From NCBI GenBank assembly GCA_023664345.1, contig JAMPFQ010000006.1, positions 1 to 64,000 of the forward strand: a stretch of DNA of 64,000 bases, read 5' to 3'. This DNA comes from Lachnospiraceae bacterium (GTDB taxonomy: Bacteria; Bacillota; Clostridia; Lachnospirales; Lachnospiraceae). Positions 44,151 to 51,916 of this stretch are shown here, piece by piece (position 1 is the first letter of the stretch; each line of letters starts with the position of its first letter). Below the pieces are notes generated by a model. That model worked only from the letters and a program-made list of their open reading frames with translations. It was not told the origin of the DNA and ran no database searches. A program made the position numbers and the translations under genes.

Positions 44151-45450
44151 CCAACCAAAAACTCCCGGTATAAGACAACTGCATATCTTACACCGGGAAT
44201 CCTATCCTCTCTGCTATTCTGTTATCTGGCGGTCATTGCCAGTACAACGCCATGCTTTCCTTTACCCTGGCATCATCCAGCGCATATTTTTCCTTTACCT
44301 TGCTCGCTGTTGTTTCAAAGGTTGCCCCTAATTCATGGCATGTGGATATCAGCACCCTTATGCCCTCCTGACGCCCTTGCTGGAGCCCTTCCTGTTTTCC
44401 GCCTCCCCAATACTTATCCATCAACTTGCACACAGTCCATTTCCCTCCTTCCTCCGTTCCCTCTCCGCTCATGAGGCTTTCCATCACTGTTCCATACCGG
44501 TCATCCCCTGACAGCGCCCACATGAGTTCCATCAGCGCTGCCGGATGGCTGACTTTCTGCTCCAGCCTATCCGCGCCTTCCTCGTCCGCCAGGTATTCCA
44601 GGATGATTCGCATGTCGCTCCGAAACCTCTCTATGACTTTCCTGGGCAGATGGCGCATCTCAAACACATGAATCCTCTCATCGTCTATGTACTTCCATGC
44701 CTTGGGATGAAGATCCTTTCTCTTGAAGAGTTCCCGCATCGAGCGTGATGTCCGCCACCGCTTTCTTCCCCAGTACAGCACCAGTTCCATGACCGGGCAG
44801 CTTTCTCTCATCTGCTGCTCATACTGTCCCCTGTAATAGCCGCCGACATAGCCGCATTTCCTCAGCAGCATCCTGCTGTCTGTCTGCGACTGGTTGGACA
44901 CCAGGTACAGTATCTTCACATTTCCCTCCCTGCCTGTCTCATATCTGCCCAAATCCTCATACTGATTTCTCAGCCTGCGCTTCTGATCCCTGTAGCGGGT
45001 CTCTGTCTCAGCCTGACTGAGACGCTGAAAGTCTACCACCTGCTCTCCCTCATACACCAGCGCGTTCAGGATATCCGCGAACACATCCGGGGACGATTCC
45101 AGTTCCTTTTGCGGGATGTCATAGCCGCCTTGCTGTGAATCCTGTGGTCTTCCCATCCATTTCCTCCTTCTGCCTTTACAGTGGCGGGAACAGATGATTC
45201 CCTACAGGTCTCCGCCACTATCCTTTTTTAAAAAGTTGAATCTGTGGCGAACTGCCCGAACATGCACTTTGAACCGTGAATCCCCACGAAAATGCGACTG
45301 ATTCTTCCTCTTTACGGCATAAGTTTATCACAGGATGACGTAATGTGCAATCCCTTTTTTAAGAATCCGTTCTGTTTTTCACGATGTAAGATATGCAGTT
45401 GTCAAGGTACATGATTCCATTTATCTACACGGGCTTTCGCCCAGTGTATT
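44151..45450 (-). mobile_element. Rpn-like unit 3 at a capsule gene junction
   Basis: Inverted ends lie at 44174-44194 and 45383-45403, matching in 20 of 21 bases and identical to those of unit 2. The unit opens CCAACCAAAAACTCCC and closes GTATTCAT. Its right edge touches the stop codon of the intact sugar-transferase gene; its left edge lies 35 bases from the remnant of the same gene end. It therefore separates two genes that were once directly coupled. Confidence 0.68.
44233..45156 (-). CDS. Rpn/PD-(D/E)XK nuclease-like protein 3
   Basis: This 307-residue near-copy of protein 2 starts MGRPQDSQQGGYDIPQKELE. The core reads LVSNQSQTDSRMLLRKCGYVG, with Ser at the position where the catalytic Glu is expected. 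The Gln/Gly/Glu-rich stretch near the C-terminus is shorter than in copy 2 (GGKQEGLQQGRQEG), the main length difference. It is read in the same direction as the capsule genes. Confidence 0.75.
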   Translation of the reverse strand: MGRPQDSQQGGYDIPQKELESSPDVFADILNALVYEGEQVVDFQRLSQAETETRYRDQKRRLRNQYEDLGRYETGREGNVKILYLVSNQSQTDSRMLLRKCGYVGGYYRGQYEQQMRESCPVMELVLYWGRKRWRTSRSMRELFKRKDLHPKAWKYIDDERIHVFEMRHLPRKVIERFRSDMRIILEYLADEEGADRLEQKVSHPAALMELMWALSGDDRYGTVMESLMSGEGTEEGGKWTVCKLMDKYWGGGKQEGLQQGRQEGIRVLISTCHELGATFETTASKVKEKYALDDARVKESMALYWQ

Positions 45451-45452
45451 CA

Positions 45453-46199
45453 TCAGTACGCCCCTCTGCCGCCGATCACACTGCCCACCGTCCTGAGGAT
45501 GATCCTGAGGTCGGTCAGGATGCCCGCTTCCCGGATATACTTAAGATCCAGTTCCACCCACTCATCGAACGGGATATCATTTCTGCCACTGCACTGCCAA
45601 TAGCAGGTAAGTCCCGGCTTGACGAGCATCCTCTGTCTCTGGTACGCATTGCATTGTTCCGTTTCGTATGTAGGCAGCGGCCTTGGGCCGACCACGCTCA
45701 TTTCTCCCTTTAATATGTTCAAAAGCTGCGGCAGTTCATCGATGCTGGTCCTTCTCAGTACTTTCCCCACTTTAGTGAGCCGAGGATCGTTCTTCATCTT
45801 GAATGCCGGGCCGTCCAGTTCATTTTGGTCAAGAAGGCTCTGATGCATTTTCTCCGCATCCGTACACATGCTCCGAAATTTGTACATCCGGAATACTTTG
45901 CCGTTTATCCCATTTCTTTCCTGTACGAAAAAGACCGGGCCGCGATCCTCTATCTTGATAGCCAGAGCCACAAGCAGAAATATCGGTAAAAGTAATATCA
46001 TGCCCACCAGAGATGCCACAATGTCAAACACCCTCTTTACTATCCTGTATCCGATCTTCCCTCCGGGAATCTCCCGCGCCTGCCGCCCGGGATCAGCGGT
46101 GCCGTCTATCACATAAAAGGCAGCCGGTTTCTTTTCCGGTTCCGCACCGGAACCCGCTATTCCCAGATCCATTGCATTCGCGCCGTAGCTGTTCTCCAT
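45453..46199 (-). CDS. Undecaprenyl-phosphate sugar-1-phosphate transferase (priming transferase)
   Basis: It transfers a sugar phosphate to undecaprenyl phosphate and starts the repeat unit. The 248-residue protein has one membrane helix (IVASLVGMILLLPIFLLVALA) after KRVFD, then the catalytic domain with MYKFRSMCTDAE, RRTSIDELPQLLNILKGEMS and VVGPRPLPTY, all family motifs. The short N-terminus shows the single-domain form. Its stop codon would once have overlapped the next glycosyltransferase start; an Rpn unit now lies between. Confidence 0.92.
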   Translation of the reverse strand: MENSYGANAMDLGIAGSGAEPEKKPAAFYVIDGTADPGRQAREIPGGKIGYRIVKRVFDIVASLVGMILLLPIFLLVALAIKIEDRGPVFFVQERNGINGKVFRMYKFRSMCTDAEKMHQSLLDQNELDGPAFKMKNDPRLTKVGKVLRRTSIDELPQLLNILKGEMSVVGPRPLPTYETEQCNAYQRQRMLVKPGLTCYWQCSGRNDIPFDEWVELDLKYIREAGILTDLRIILRTVGSVIGGRGAY

Positions 46200-46233
46200 A
46201 CACGCACCTCTCTGGCCTTATCTCTGACACGCC

Positions 46234-46956
46234 CTACTCGTTCCCATAATTCCCGTAATACTTTCCATAGTATTTCCCGTAGTATTTTCCGTAATATTTT
46301 CCATAGTATTTTCCGTAGTATCCCTTTCCGGTCATATCCACCTTATTGAGCACTACGCCCAGGATCTTCGCGTTGGCCACTTCCAGCTGTTCCTTTATCC
46401 TCCTGGCAAACTGGTAGCTGATCGCCCCCATCTCCATGACAACGGCAACGCCGTCGCAGTGCTTGGATATAATCGCCGCATCGATCACGCTCCCTACAGG
46501 CGGCGTGTCGATGATCACTATATCGAACACTTTCCTACACTCCTCTATCATCGCGCTGAACCTGCTGTTGCCCAGCAGTTCGCTGGGGTTCGGCGGTACG
46601 GGCCCGGCGAACACCATATAGAAATTTGGAACGTCCGTGGTACAGGTCACATTCGAGAATTCCTGTTTCCCGGCCAGATAGTTCGTCAGCCCGTATTTGA
46701 TCTTTCCCCTCTTATATCTGGACCTCATCACTGATTTGCGCAGATCCGCGTCTATCAGGATGGTCTTCTTGCCCGCCTGGGCAAAGGACAGCGCCAGTTC
46801 AAAACTCACGGAGGATTTTCCCTCGTTGGGCGTCGCGGACGTCAGCGCGACCACTTTGATGTCGTCCCCCGAGAACTCTATGTTTGTCCTTAAAGTCTTA
46901 AATGCTTCTCTCGCCCTGAAATCCAGGTTTGTCTGTCTGATCTCAAATTCCTGCAT
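46234..46956 (-). CDS. Bacterial tyrosine kinase CpsD/CapB
   Basis: The cytoplasmic BY-kinase controls chain length and export. The 240-residue protein has Walker A TPNEGKSSVS, Walker A' ILIDADLRKS and Walker B IVIIDTPPVG. The C-terminal tail is a tandem array of KYYG units, the tyrosine cluster for autophosphorylation; CpsB removes these phosphates. The array is coded by a 12-base DNA repeat at 46247-46322. The gene overlaps cpsC by 14 bases, so the split kinase and its activator are made together. Confidence 0.93.
   Translation of the reverse strand: MQEFEIRQTNLDFRAREAFKTLRTNIEFSGDDIKVVALTSATPNEGKSSVSFELALSFAQAGKKTILIDADLRKSVMRSRYKRGKIKYGLTNYLAGKQEFSNVTCTTDVPNFYMVFAGPVPPNPSELLGNSRFSAMIEECRKVFDIVIIDTPPVGSVIDAAIISKHCDGVAVVMEMGAISYQFARRIKEQLEVANAKILGVVLNKVDMTGKGYYGKYYGKYYGKYYGKYYGKYYGNYGNE
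46247..46322. repeat. 12-base tandem repeat coding the tyrosine tail of the kinase
   Basis: About six near-identical 12-base units (TTTTCCGTAGTA and close variants, such as TTTTCCATAGTA) follow one another and code Lys-Tyr-Tyr-Gly. Loss or gain of a unit keeps the frame and would change the number of phosphorylation sites. Confidence 0.85.
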
Positions 46957-47752
46957 GACTGTCTTTCCTGTCCTTCCTCTGGTCTATCGCTCCCGCATCC
47001 TTTGTCCTGACCGGAGCGGGCCTCTTTTTGACTGCATGCTTCCCTGCTGTACTCTTCTCATCGGCTTCTTCCTCTATCACCGGAATCAGCGCCAGCGTTC
47101 CCCATCCAAGGTACTTATCCACATCCTCGGAGGATTTGATCGTATCATCCGCCACATATTGGATGACCAGGACCAACAGACTCAAAAGCACCCCTAAAGC
47201 TGCTCCCAGGACCGTCCACATCAGGACGGATGGCTCAGATGGTTCTTTCGGCAGGTTTGCCAGATCGACCACATTCACCGCTTCCACATCCGTGACCGCC
47301 GTGATGTGCTCGGACGCCACTTCCCTGATGCTGTTGGCTATGTACTGCGCCATCGCGGGATTGGTATCCTTCACTGTGATATATATGATCCTTGTGTCCG
47401 TGGTGTTCTCCACCGTGACACGCTTTTTCAAGTCCTCAAACCCATCCGGCAGGCTGCACTGTTCTATCACGGTCTCCAGCACATACCTGCAAGTGATCAG
47501 TTCCTCATAATCCTTGGTGAGCAGCGTGGAGAACTGCGCGTCACTGTAGGAAAAATTGGAATTGTCCTGCCTGCTCATGACGTAGATGCCTGTCGTTGAT
47601 TCATATTTAGGCGTGATAAGGAAAGCGCTCACCGCGAACGCCGCCAGTCCTGCGACCGCGCCGCACAGCAGTATCAGCCACAGCCGATGCAGCACCAACC
47701 CTAAAAGTTCTTCCAGATCGATCTCGATCATATTGTTGTTCTGTTCCTGCAT
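46943..47752 (-). CDS. Chain-length regulator/kinase activator CpsC (Wzz family)
   Basis: This 269-residue protein has two membrane helices (LWLILLCGAVAGLAAFAVSA near residue 20 and VLGAALGVLLSLLVLVIQYV near residue 185) enclosing an extracellular Wzz domain with the proline-rich LPKEPSEPS before the second helix. The cytoplasmic end activates the separate CpsD kinase. The tail after the second helix is Lys- and Arg-rich. Confidence 0.9.
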   Translation of the reverse strand: MQEQNNNMIEIDLEELLGLVLHRLWLILLCGAVAGLAAFAVSAFLITPKYESTTGIYVMSRQDNSNFSYSDAQFSTLLTKDYEELITCRYVLETVIEQCSLPDGFEDLKKRVTVENTTDTRIIYITVKDTNPAMAQYIANSIREVASEHITAVTDVEAVNVVDLANLPKEPSEPSVLMWTVLGAALGVLLSLLVLVIQYVADDTIKSSEDVDKYLGWGTLALIPVIEEEADEKSTAGKHAVKKRPAPVRTKDAGAIDQRKDRKDSHAGI

Positions 47753-47759
47753 ATCCCTT

Positions 47760-48500
47760 TTACTCCGCGTTTATTATTGTTGATGCGTTCTCATGGAAGA
47801 TTTCATCCATATAGGATTCCCCATATCTTTTTACCAGCGCCTGGTAACATTTCTGGAACTGCGGCGCCCTGCCCCGGGCATCGTGGGCATCCGTTCCCAC
47901 ATAATCGACCAGGTTTTCCTGTAAGATATCATGGATGAACCTCTGGATCTGTTTCCCCAGCTGGCCGACGGCACTGGCGGCATTGATCTGGATCTCCGCG
48001 TCCATCTGCTTCAGTTCCCTCACACGCTTCCAATCCCGGACCATGCATCCATACCGTTCCACATGGGCAAGGATCGGCACATATCCCACCGCCCTGACGC
48101 TGTCAAGCGCATTGCGGATGTATGTATGATCCTCCGTGGGAGAGAACTCCACCAGCACACGATCCGTGTGGTTCAGGCTCAGGACTTCGTTATTTTCCAG
48201 CCGCTCCGGCAAGCCGTCAAAATAGAAGACCTCATTTCCCGGATACAGCGGGATGAAGATGCCTTGTCTTTCCGCTTCCTCCTGCACTTTCCCGATTCTT
48301 TCCATGATGGTGGCAGGACTGGCGTTATGGCGGCCTTCCTTATAGTGCGGGGTCACAATCATCGCCGTTATCCCCTCGCTCTGCGCGATCCGGAGCATAT
48401 CCATCGTCTGTTCCATGCTCCTGGAGCCATCATCCACCGCAGGCAGGATATGGCAGTGCATGTCCGTCATTTTTCCCGATCTTTTTTCCCTGAAAAGCAT
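47760..48500 (-). CDS. Tyrosine-protein phosphatase CpsB/YwqE (PHP domain)
   Basis: This metal-dependent phosphatase removes phosphate from the CpsD kinase tail. The PHP motif DMHCHILPAVDDGSRS lies near the start, and further metal ligands appear in VTPHY, LAHVERY and GTDAHDARGR. It is the first gene of the capsule locus. Two starts are possible: 48500 after GGGAG, or 48470 (MTDMHCH). About 240 residues is normal. No strong fixed promoter is seen between it and the inverted repeat at 48578. Confidence 0.9.
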   Translation of the reverse strand: MLFREKRSGKMTDMHCHILPAVDDGSRSMEQTMDMLRIAQSEGITAMIVTPHYKEGRHNASPATIMERIGKVQEEAERQGIFIPLYPGNEVFYFDGLPERLENNEVLSLNHTDRVLVEFSPTEDHTYIRNALDSVRAVGYVPILAHVERYGCMVRDWKRVRELKQMDAEIQINAASAVGQLGKQIQRFIHDILQENLVDYVGTDAHDARGRAPQFQKCYQALVKRYGESYMDEIFHENASTIINAE

Positions 48501-48577
48501 ATTCTCCCTGATCCAGGACCACTGTTGTCCTTTGTAAATTTTCCATGATCTTCTTGTGATATTTGGGTCATAATGTA

Positions 48578-48605
48578 TTCGTAGATTTTTATAATCTGCG
48601 AAAAT
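48578..48605 (+). repeat. Left inverted repeat of the putative invertible segment
   Basis: Twenty-seven of 28 bases match the reverse complement of 49959-49986. The centre, AGATTTTTATAATCT (48583-48597), is itself an inverted pair of half-sites (AGATT/AATCT) around a 5-base spacer, the shape expected of a tyrosine-recombinase crossover site. It lies 78 bases upstream of the cpsB start. Confidence 0.85.
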
Positions 48606-48618
48606 GACAGTCTGTCAT
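48604..48618. promoter_or_regulatory. Perfect 15-base palindrome beside the left inverted repeat
   Basis: ATGACAGTCTGTCAT is a perfect inverted repeat around a central T, overlapping the inner end of the left repeat by 2 bases. No such sequence lies beside the right repeat. It may be a binding site for a regulator or for an accessory recombination protein. Confidence 0.5.
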
Positions 48619-48634
48619 ATCGATTTCAAAGGAT

Positions 48635-49762
48635 CTATATACAGTCTTGACCACTATATTGACCATAAATAAGAGCCAGTGTGTTCATATGCTGGCGTTT
48701 TATTTCGGTTGTGGGATGCACGTATCTGTTTAATGTGATCCTCACATCGGAATGTCCCAGGATCTCGCTCAGACTCTTGATGTCCGTTCCGCTGTCTATG
48801 CAGTTTGTCGCAAAAGTATGGCGCAGGATATGAAAATTGGTCTTTTCTATTCCGGCAGCTTCCAGATACTTGATAAACCTGTTCTGGTATGTCCTTGGTT
48901 CCATGGGCTTACTTCCATACAGTACATAGCCGGTATCTTCGCGATAGGGCTGCAGCAGTCTGACCATGTCATCGGTGATGGGGATCTCACGCTTTGAAAA
49001 GCAGCTTTTGGGGGCGCTTTCCATCAGGGCCGTCCTCGTCTTTCGGTTCTGTACGGAAATTCTTTGGACGGTCCGATTGACATACAGGATCCGGTTCTCA
49101 AAATCGATATCTTCCCATTTCAGCGAACAGATCTCTCCAAGTCTCAGCCCGGTGGACAGACATAAGAGGATCCCTGTTTTGCTGACATCCGGGAAACTGT
49201 ACAGATATCGTATGAGTTTTGCCTGTTCTGATCTGGAAAGCGCTTCTATCGGTTTGCGCATCTTTTTGTTCCCGTCGCACACAACAGAGTGACAGGCTAT
49301 CTGATAACGATCCGCCGTATATTTTATGATCTGGTTCGTGACGCATGAAATGCTTCTGAGTATACTGCAAGATTTCTCGATATTATGAGGGAATACGGAA
49401 TTGACCATGTCCTGCGAGATCTCGCTGATCCGAATATTTCCAATGATGGGTTTTATATAGATATCATAGATATTTCGATATTTGACACATGTGGAATGCT
49501 TTCTTTTCCCTTCTATATATCCAAACCATTCCATGGCACTGTCATTAAATGTTATGCTATTTTGTTCGTCCCATGTTTTTTCAACCGACTGATCCGGCTC
49601 TCCGCACTTTATTTTTGCCACGGATAACTTTGCTTTCACATCTCTGTATGTCCTTGCGTAAACCGACCGGGAACGGACGATTCCGGCACTGTCTGCATAT
49701 CGGTATCGCCCCTCCCATCGACCGTCTTTTCGTTTTCTGATGTTTTCTCCTCTTCTTGGCAT
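48635..49762 (-). CDS. Tyrosine recombinase (integrase) inside the putative invertible segment
   Basis: This ~375-residue recombinase has the catalytic Arg in STGLRLGEICSLKW, the HxxR motif in HILRHTFATNC, the second His in LGHSDVRITL and the nucleophile Tyr in NRYVHP. An AP2-like N-terminal arm (RKRKDGRWEGRYRY) binds DNA. I chose the ATG at 49762 because AAGGAGG lies 7 bases upstream. No other phage or conjugative gene is nearby, so it is not an obvious prophage integrase. The inverted repeats on both sides are its likely substrates. Confidence 0.9.
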   Translation of the reverse strand: MPRRGENIRKRKDGRWEGRYRYADSAGIVRSRSVYARTYRDVKAKLSVAKIKCGEPDQSVEKTWDEQNSITFNDSAMEWFGYIEGKRKHSTCVKYRNIYDIYIKPIIGNIRISEISQDMVNSVFPHNIEKSCSILRSISCVTNQIIKYTADRYQIACHSVVCDGNKKMRKPIEALSRSEQAKLIRYLYSFPDVSKTGILLCLSTGLRLGEICSLKWEDIDFENRILYVNRTVQRISVQNRKTRTALMESAPKSCFSKREIPITDDMVRLLQPYREDTGYVLYGSKPMEPRTYQNRFIKYLEAAGIEKTNFHILRHTFATNCIDSGTDIKSLSEILGHSDVRITLNRYVHPTTEIKRQHMNTLALIYGQYSGQDCI

Positions 49763-49863
49763 GTTCTTTCCTCCTTGACCATTTTTTTGACCATTAATAG
49801 CTTTTGTAAAAGCCGGGATCACATATATTGAACGGATATTTCACACAATTTTTTCAAGTACTG

Positions 49864-49892
49864 TTGACAAAAACTGAAAAAGGAACTATACT
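49864..49892 (+). promoter_or_regulatory. Consensus promoter inside the putative invertible segment, facing away from the capsule genes
   Basis: TTGACA (49864-49869) and TATACT (49887-49892) are separated by exactly 17 bases. As sequenced, transcription would run rightwards through the right inverted repeat into the terminator at 49991-50014, with no gene to express in between. After inversion of 48578-49986 the same promoter would lie near 48672-48700 on the minus strand and read into cpsB. Confidence 0.85.
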
Positions 49893-49958
49893 TTCATAGT
49901 TGATATCTGGTAAAAGTGTATCTGTACATTGTAACAGGGCATACACATGCGGTTTTGT

Positions 49959-49986
49959 ATTTTCGCAGATTATAAAAATCCACGAA
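49959..49986 (-). repeat. Right inverted repeat of the putative invertible segment
   Basis: It is the partner of 48578-48605, differing at one base (AAATCC for AAATCT in the half-site). It sits between the outward-facing promoter and the terminator hairpin. Confidence 0.85.
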
Positions 49987-49990
49987 AAAA

Positions 49991-50014
49991 GGCATTCGAA
50001 AAATTTCGAATGCC
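49991..50014. terminator. Bidirectional terminator
   Basis: GGCATTCGAAA and TTTCGAATGCC form a perfect 11-bp stem with a 2-base loop. Six A residues lie to the left and five T residues to the right, so it can end the minus-strand LytTR/ABC operon and also stop the rightward transcript from 49864. Confidence 0.9.
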
Positions 50015-50052
50015 ATTTTTCATGGATCTGAAGCTGTCACGCTTTCGCTCTG

Positions 50053-50523
50053 TCAAAGCTGGCTTCCCGCATGATCTCTCTCTCTACTCTTTTCTTTCTG
50101 ATACTCCTCCAGACGTTTATTCATCTTATCCGCTTCCTTTATCCCTTTTCTCCAGGAAATGGCCGTTATGACCCCGAAGATAATGGCGATGGAAAGCATC
50201 ATGGCGGCCACACTGCTGAACTCAGAGGGATTGTACCAGTCAAACAGCACCCCGCTGCCCAGCACTACCGCATTGATCAGGGCATAATGAACTATCGTCC
50301 TGACGATGGCTTCCACCTTGCCCATCTCCCTGCGCCATGGATAAACGACCAGCGACATCAAGGTACACATTCCCGACACCAGCGACATCTGCCACAGGAG
50401 CGCTGATTCCACCCGCTCTATGGGATTGACGACGGTGGTGAACACTGCCACCGCGAACACAACGCCGGTCAGCACCATGGTATAGATTTGAAATAAATAT
50501 CTCAGCCTGCTCACATGAACCAC
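50053..50523 (-). CDS. DUF3021-family membrane protein
   Basis: The 156-residue protein has four membrane segments (for example TMVLTGVVFAVAVFTTVVNPI and AAMMLSIAIIFGVITAISW), the topology of DUF3021 proteins, followed by a charged C-terminal tail. Members are nearly always encoded after a LytTR regulator, as here, and may modulate its activity. It is the last gene of the operon, ending near the bidirectional terminator. Confidence 0.8.
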   Translation of the reverse strand: MVHVSRLRYLFQIYTMVLTGVVFAVAVFTTVVNPIERVESALLWQMSLVSGMCTLMSLVVYPWRREMGKVEAIVRTIVHYALINAVVLGSGVLFDWYNPSEFSSVAAMMLSIAIIFGVITAISWRKGIKEADKMNKRLEEYQKEKSRERDHAGSQL

Positions 50524-50547
50524 CTCTCCTCAATCTGTAAATCCGGT

Positions 50548-50985
50548 CTACAGTCCCAGCTTTGCTTTCAGATCCGGTACATACTGCCTGGACACGATCA
50601 GCTTTTCCCCGTTTTTCATCAGCAGCTCGAACCGGCCATTAAAGGCGGGACTGAAACTCTTTACCCAGGCGAGATTGACAATGGTAGATTTGGTCGCCCT
50701 GAAAAAATCCGTTTCCGCAAACCTCTGCTCCAATTCATACAGCTTAAGCCTGCACTCGTAGACATCCTTTTCCAGATAGACGAACACCTTATTATCCACC
50801 GCCTCAAAATAGTAGATTTCTTTCGGGGGCACCTGTACAAATTTCCCCTCCCTGAGGACAGTCAGTTTCTCCTGCCCTGCTTTCAGGGCATAGATCATTT
50901 TCAGCATCCTGTCGTCCAGATGGCGGCATCGGACAATGATCTCATCCTCCTCGCCATCCGGGCGGTCCTGTATCGTTATCTTCAT
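50548..50985 (-). CDS. LytTR-type DNA-binding regulator
   Basis: This 145-residue protein is made mainly of a LytTR domain (REGKFVQVPPKEIYYFEAVD ... FFRATKSTIVNLAWVKSFSP) with no receiver domain. Such regulators bind direct repeats near their own promoters and often control the ABC genes beside them. It sits between the permease and the DUF3021 gene. Confidence 0.88.
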   Translation of the reverse strand: MKITIQDRPDGEEDEIIVRCRHLDDRMLKMIYALKAGQEKLTVLREGKFVQVPPKEIYYFEAVDNKVFVYLEKDVYECRLKLYELEQRFAETDFFRATKSTIVNLAWVKSFSPAFNGRFELLMKNGEKLIVSRQYVPDLKAKLGL

Positions 50986-50989
50986 GATA

Positions 50990-51916
50990 TCAGTCCGTCC
51001 TGTCCTTTAATCTGCGTCCCTTGTTTAAAATGACCGCGATACATATAGCTATTATACCATATAACAGCAAAATGAAAAGCTGTTCTTTTATAGTTATGAT
51101 CCTTTCACCCGCCGTCAGCGTGATCCCCATGTCCTCCTGGAAGATCTCCACCGCCTGAGAGGGCATCCCCTGAAATGTGGTATCCGTGATCCCCTCCAGG
51201 CAGACCCTGCGCATCAGGGATATCCCCTGTAGCACAGGAAGGCACTTCAACACAGTCTGCAGCCGCTCCGAAAAGGCTGACATGGGCAGGTAAATGCCTC
51301 CCGCAAAACCCACCAGCGTCCCCACGATGGTCAGCATCCCGCCCCAGGCGCTGTAGCTGTGGATGAACATGGCCAACAGATACCCCAGGGCGGCATACAC
51401 GAATGTATTCAGGAAGATCATGCCGCACATGGCCGCCAGCACAGATACGGGGAGCAGTCCCCATCCTCTGGCCACCATATAAAGTTCGCCTGCTGCCAGG
51501 GTCAGGATACTCAAGCACGCCCCCGTAAGCCACGCCGCCAGCACATACCCCAGCACCAGCTTCCCCCGCTTCACCGGGGTCACATAGAAACTGGCAAGAC
51601 GGCTCTGTTCCTCATCCTGTACCATGATCCCGATGACCGTCAGCGTGATCGTGACGGAATTGACGATCAGAATCCCCGCCAGCGTCCACAGCTGTATCAG
51701 ATGTTTCGCGTTCTCCGCATCCCGGGCCGCGTCCCGCGCTCCCCCATACTGTTCCAGCATGAGCACCAGATTCTCGCTGTTCATGCTGCCCAGGAAAATG
51801 ACCATCAGCCCCAGCACGATCAGCATGGACAATATGGAAAAGAAGACCGCTTTCCTGTCCCGAAGATACACCAGACTGTTCCGTTTTGCCAAATATAATA
51901 TTTCCCTCATCGTCAT
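50990..51916 (-). CDS. ABC-2 type transporter permease
   Basis: The 308-residue protein has six membrane segments and the conserved QSRLASFYVTPVKRGKLVLG segment of ABC-2 permeases. It overlaps the ATPase gene by 4 bases (ATGA). With the LytTR regulator it may export a peptide or lipid or confer resistance; no substrate can be read from the sequence. Confidence 0.88.
   Translation of the reverse strand: MTMREILYLAKRNSLVYLRDRKAVFFSILSMLIVLGLMVIFLGSMNSENLVLMLEQYGGARDAARDAENAKHLIQLWTLAGILIVNSVTITLTVIGIMVQDEEQSRLASFYVTPVKRGKLVLGYVLAAWLTGACLSILTLAAGELYMVARGWGLLPVSVLAAMCGMIFLNTFVYAALGYLLAMFIHSYSAWGGMLTIVGTLVGFAGGIYLPMSAFSERLQTVLKCLPVLQGISLMRRVCLEGITDTTFQGMPSQAVEIFQEDMGITLTAGERIITIKEQLFILLLYGIIAICIAVILNKGRRLKDRTD

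Larger units (their letters stand above)
49763..50052. other. Gene-free regulatory stretch between the integrase and the LytTR operon
   Basis: It contains a consensus plus-strand promoter (49864-49892), the right inverted repeat (49959-49986) and a bidirectional terminator (49991-50014). No gene is seen. Confidence 0.75.

Noticed and set aside
46247-46322. Tandem repeat considered as a CRISPR array
   Set aside because: The units are 12 bases with no spacers and code for KYYG in frame.
48635-49762. Integrase as evidence for a prophage or conjugative element
   Set aside because: No phage, relaxase or replication genes lie on either side; the flanking inverted repeats and promoter fit a DNA switch better.
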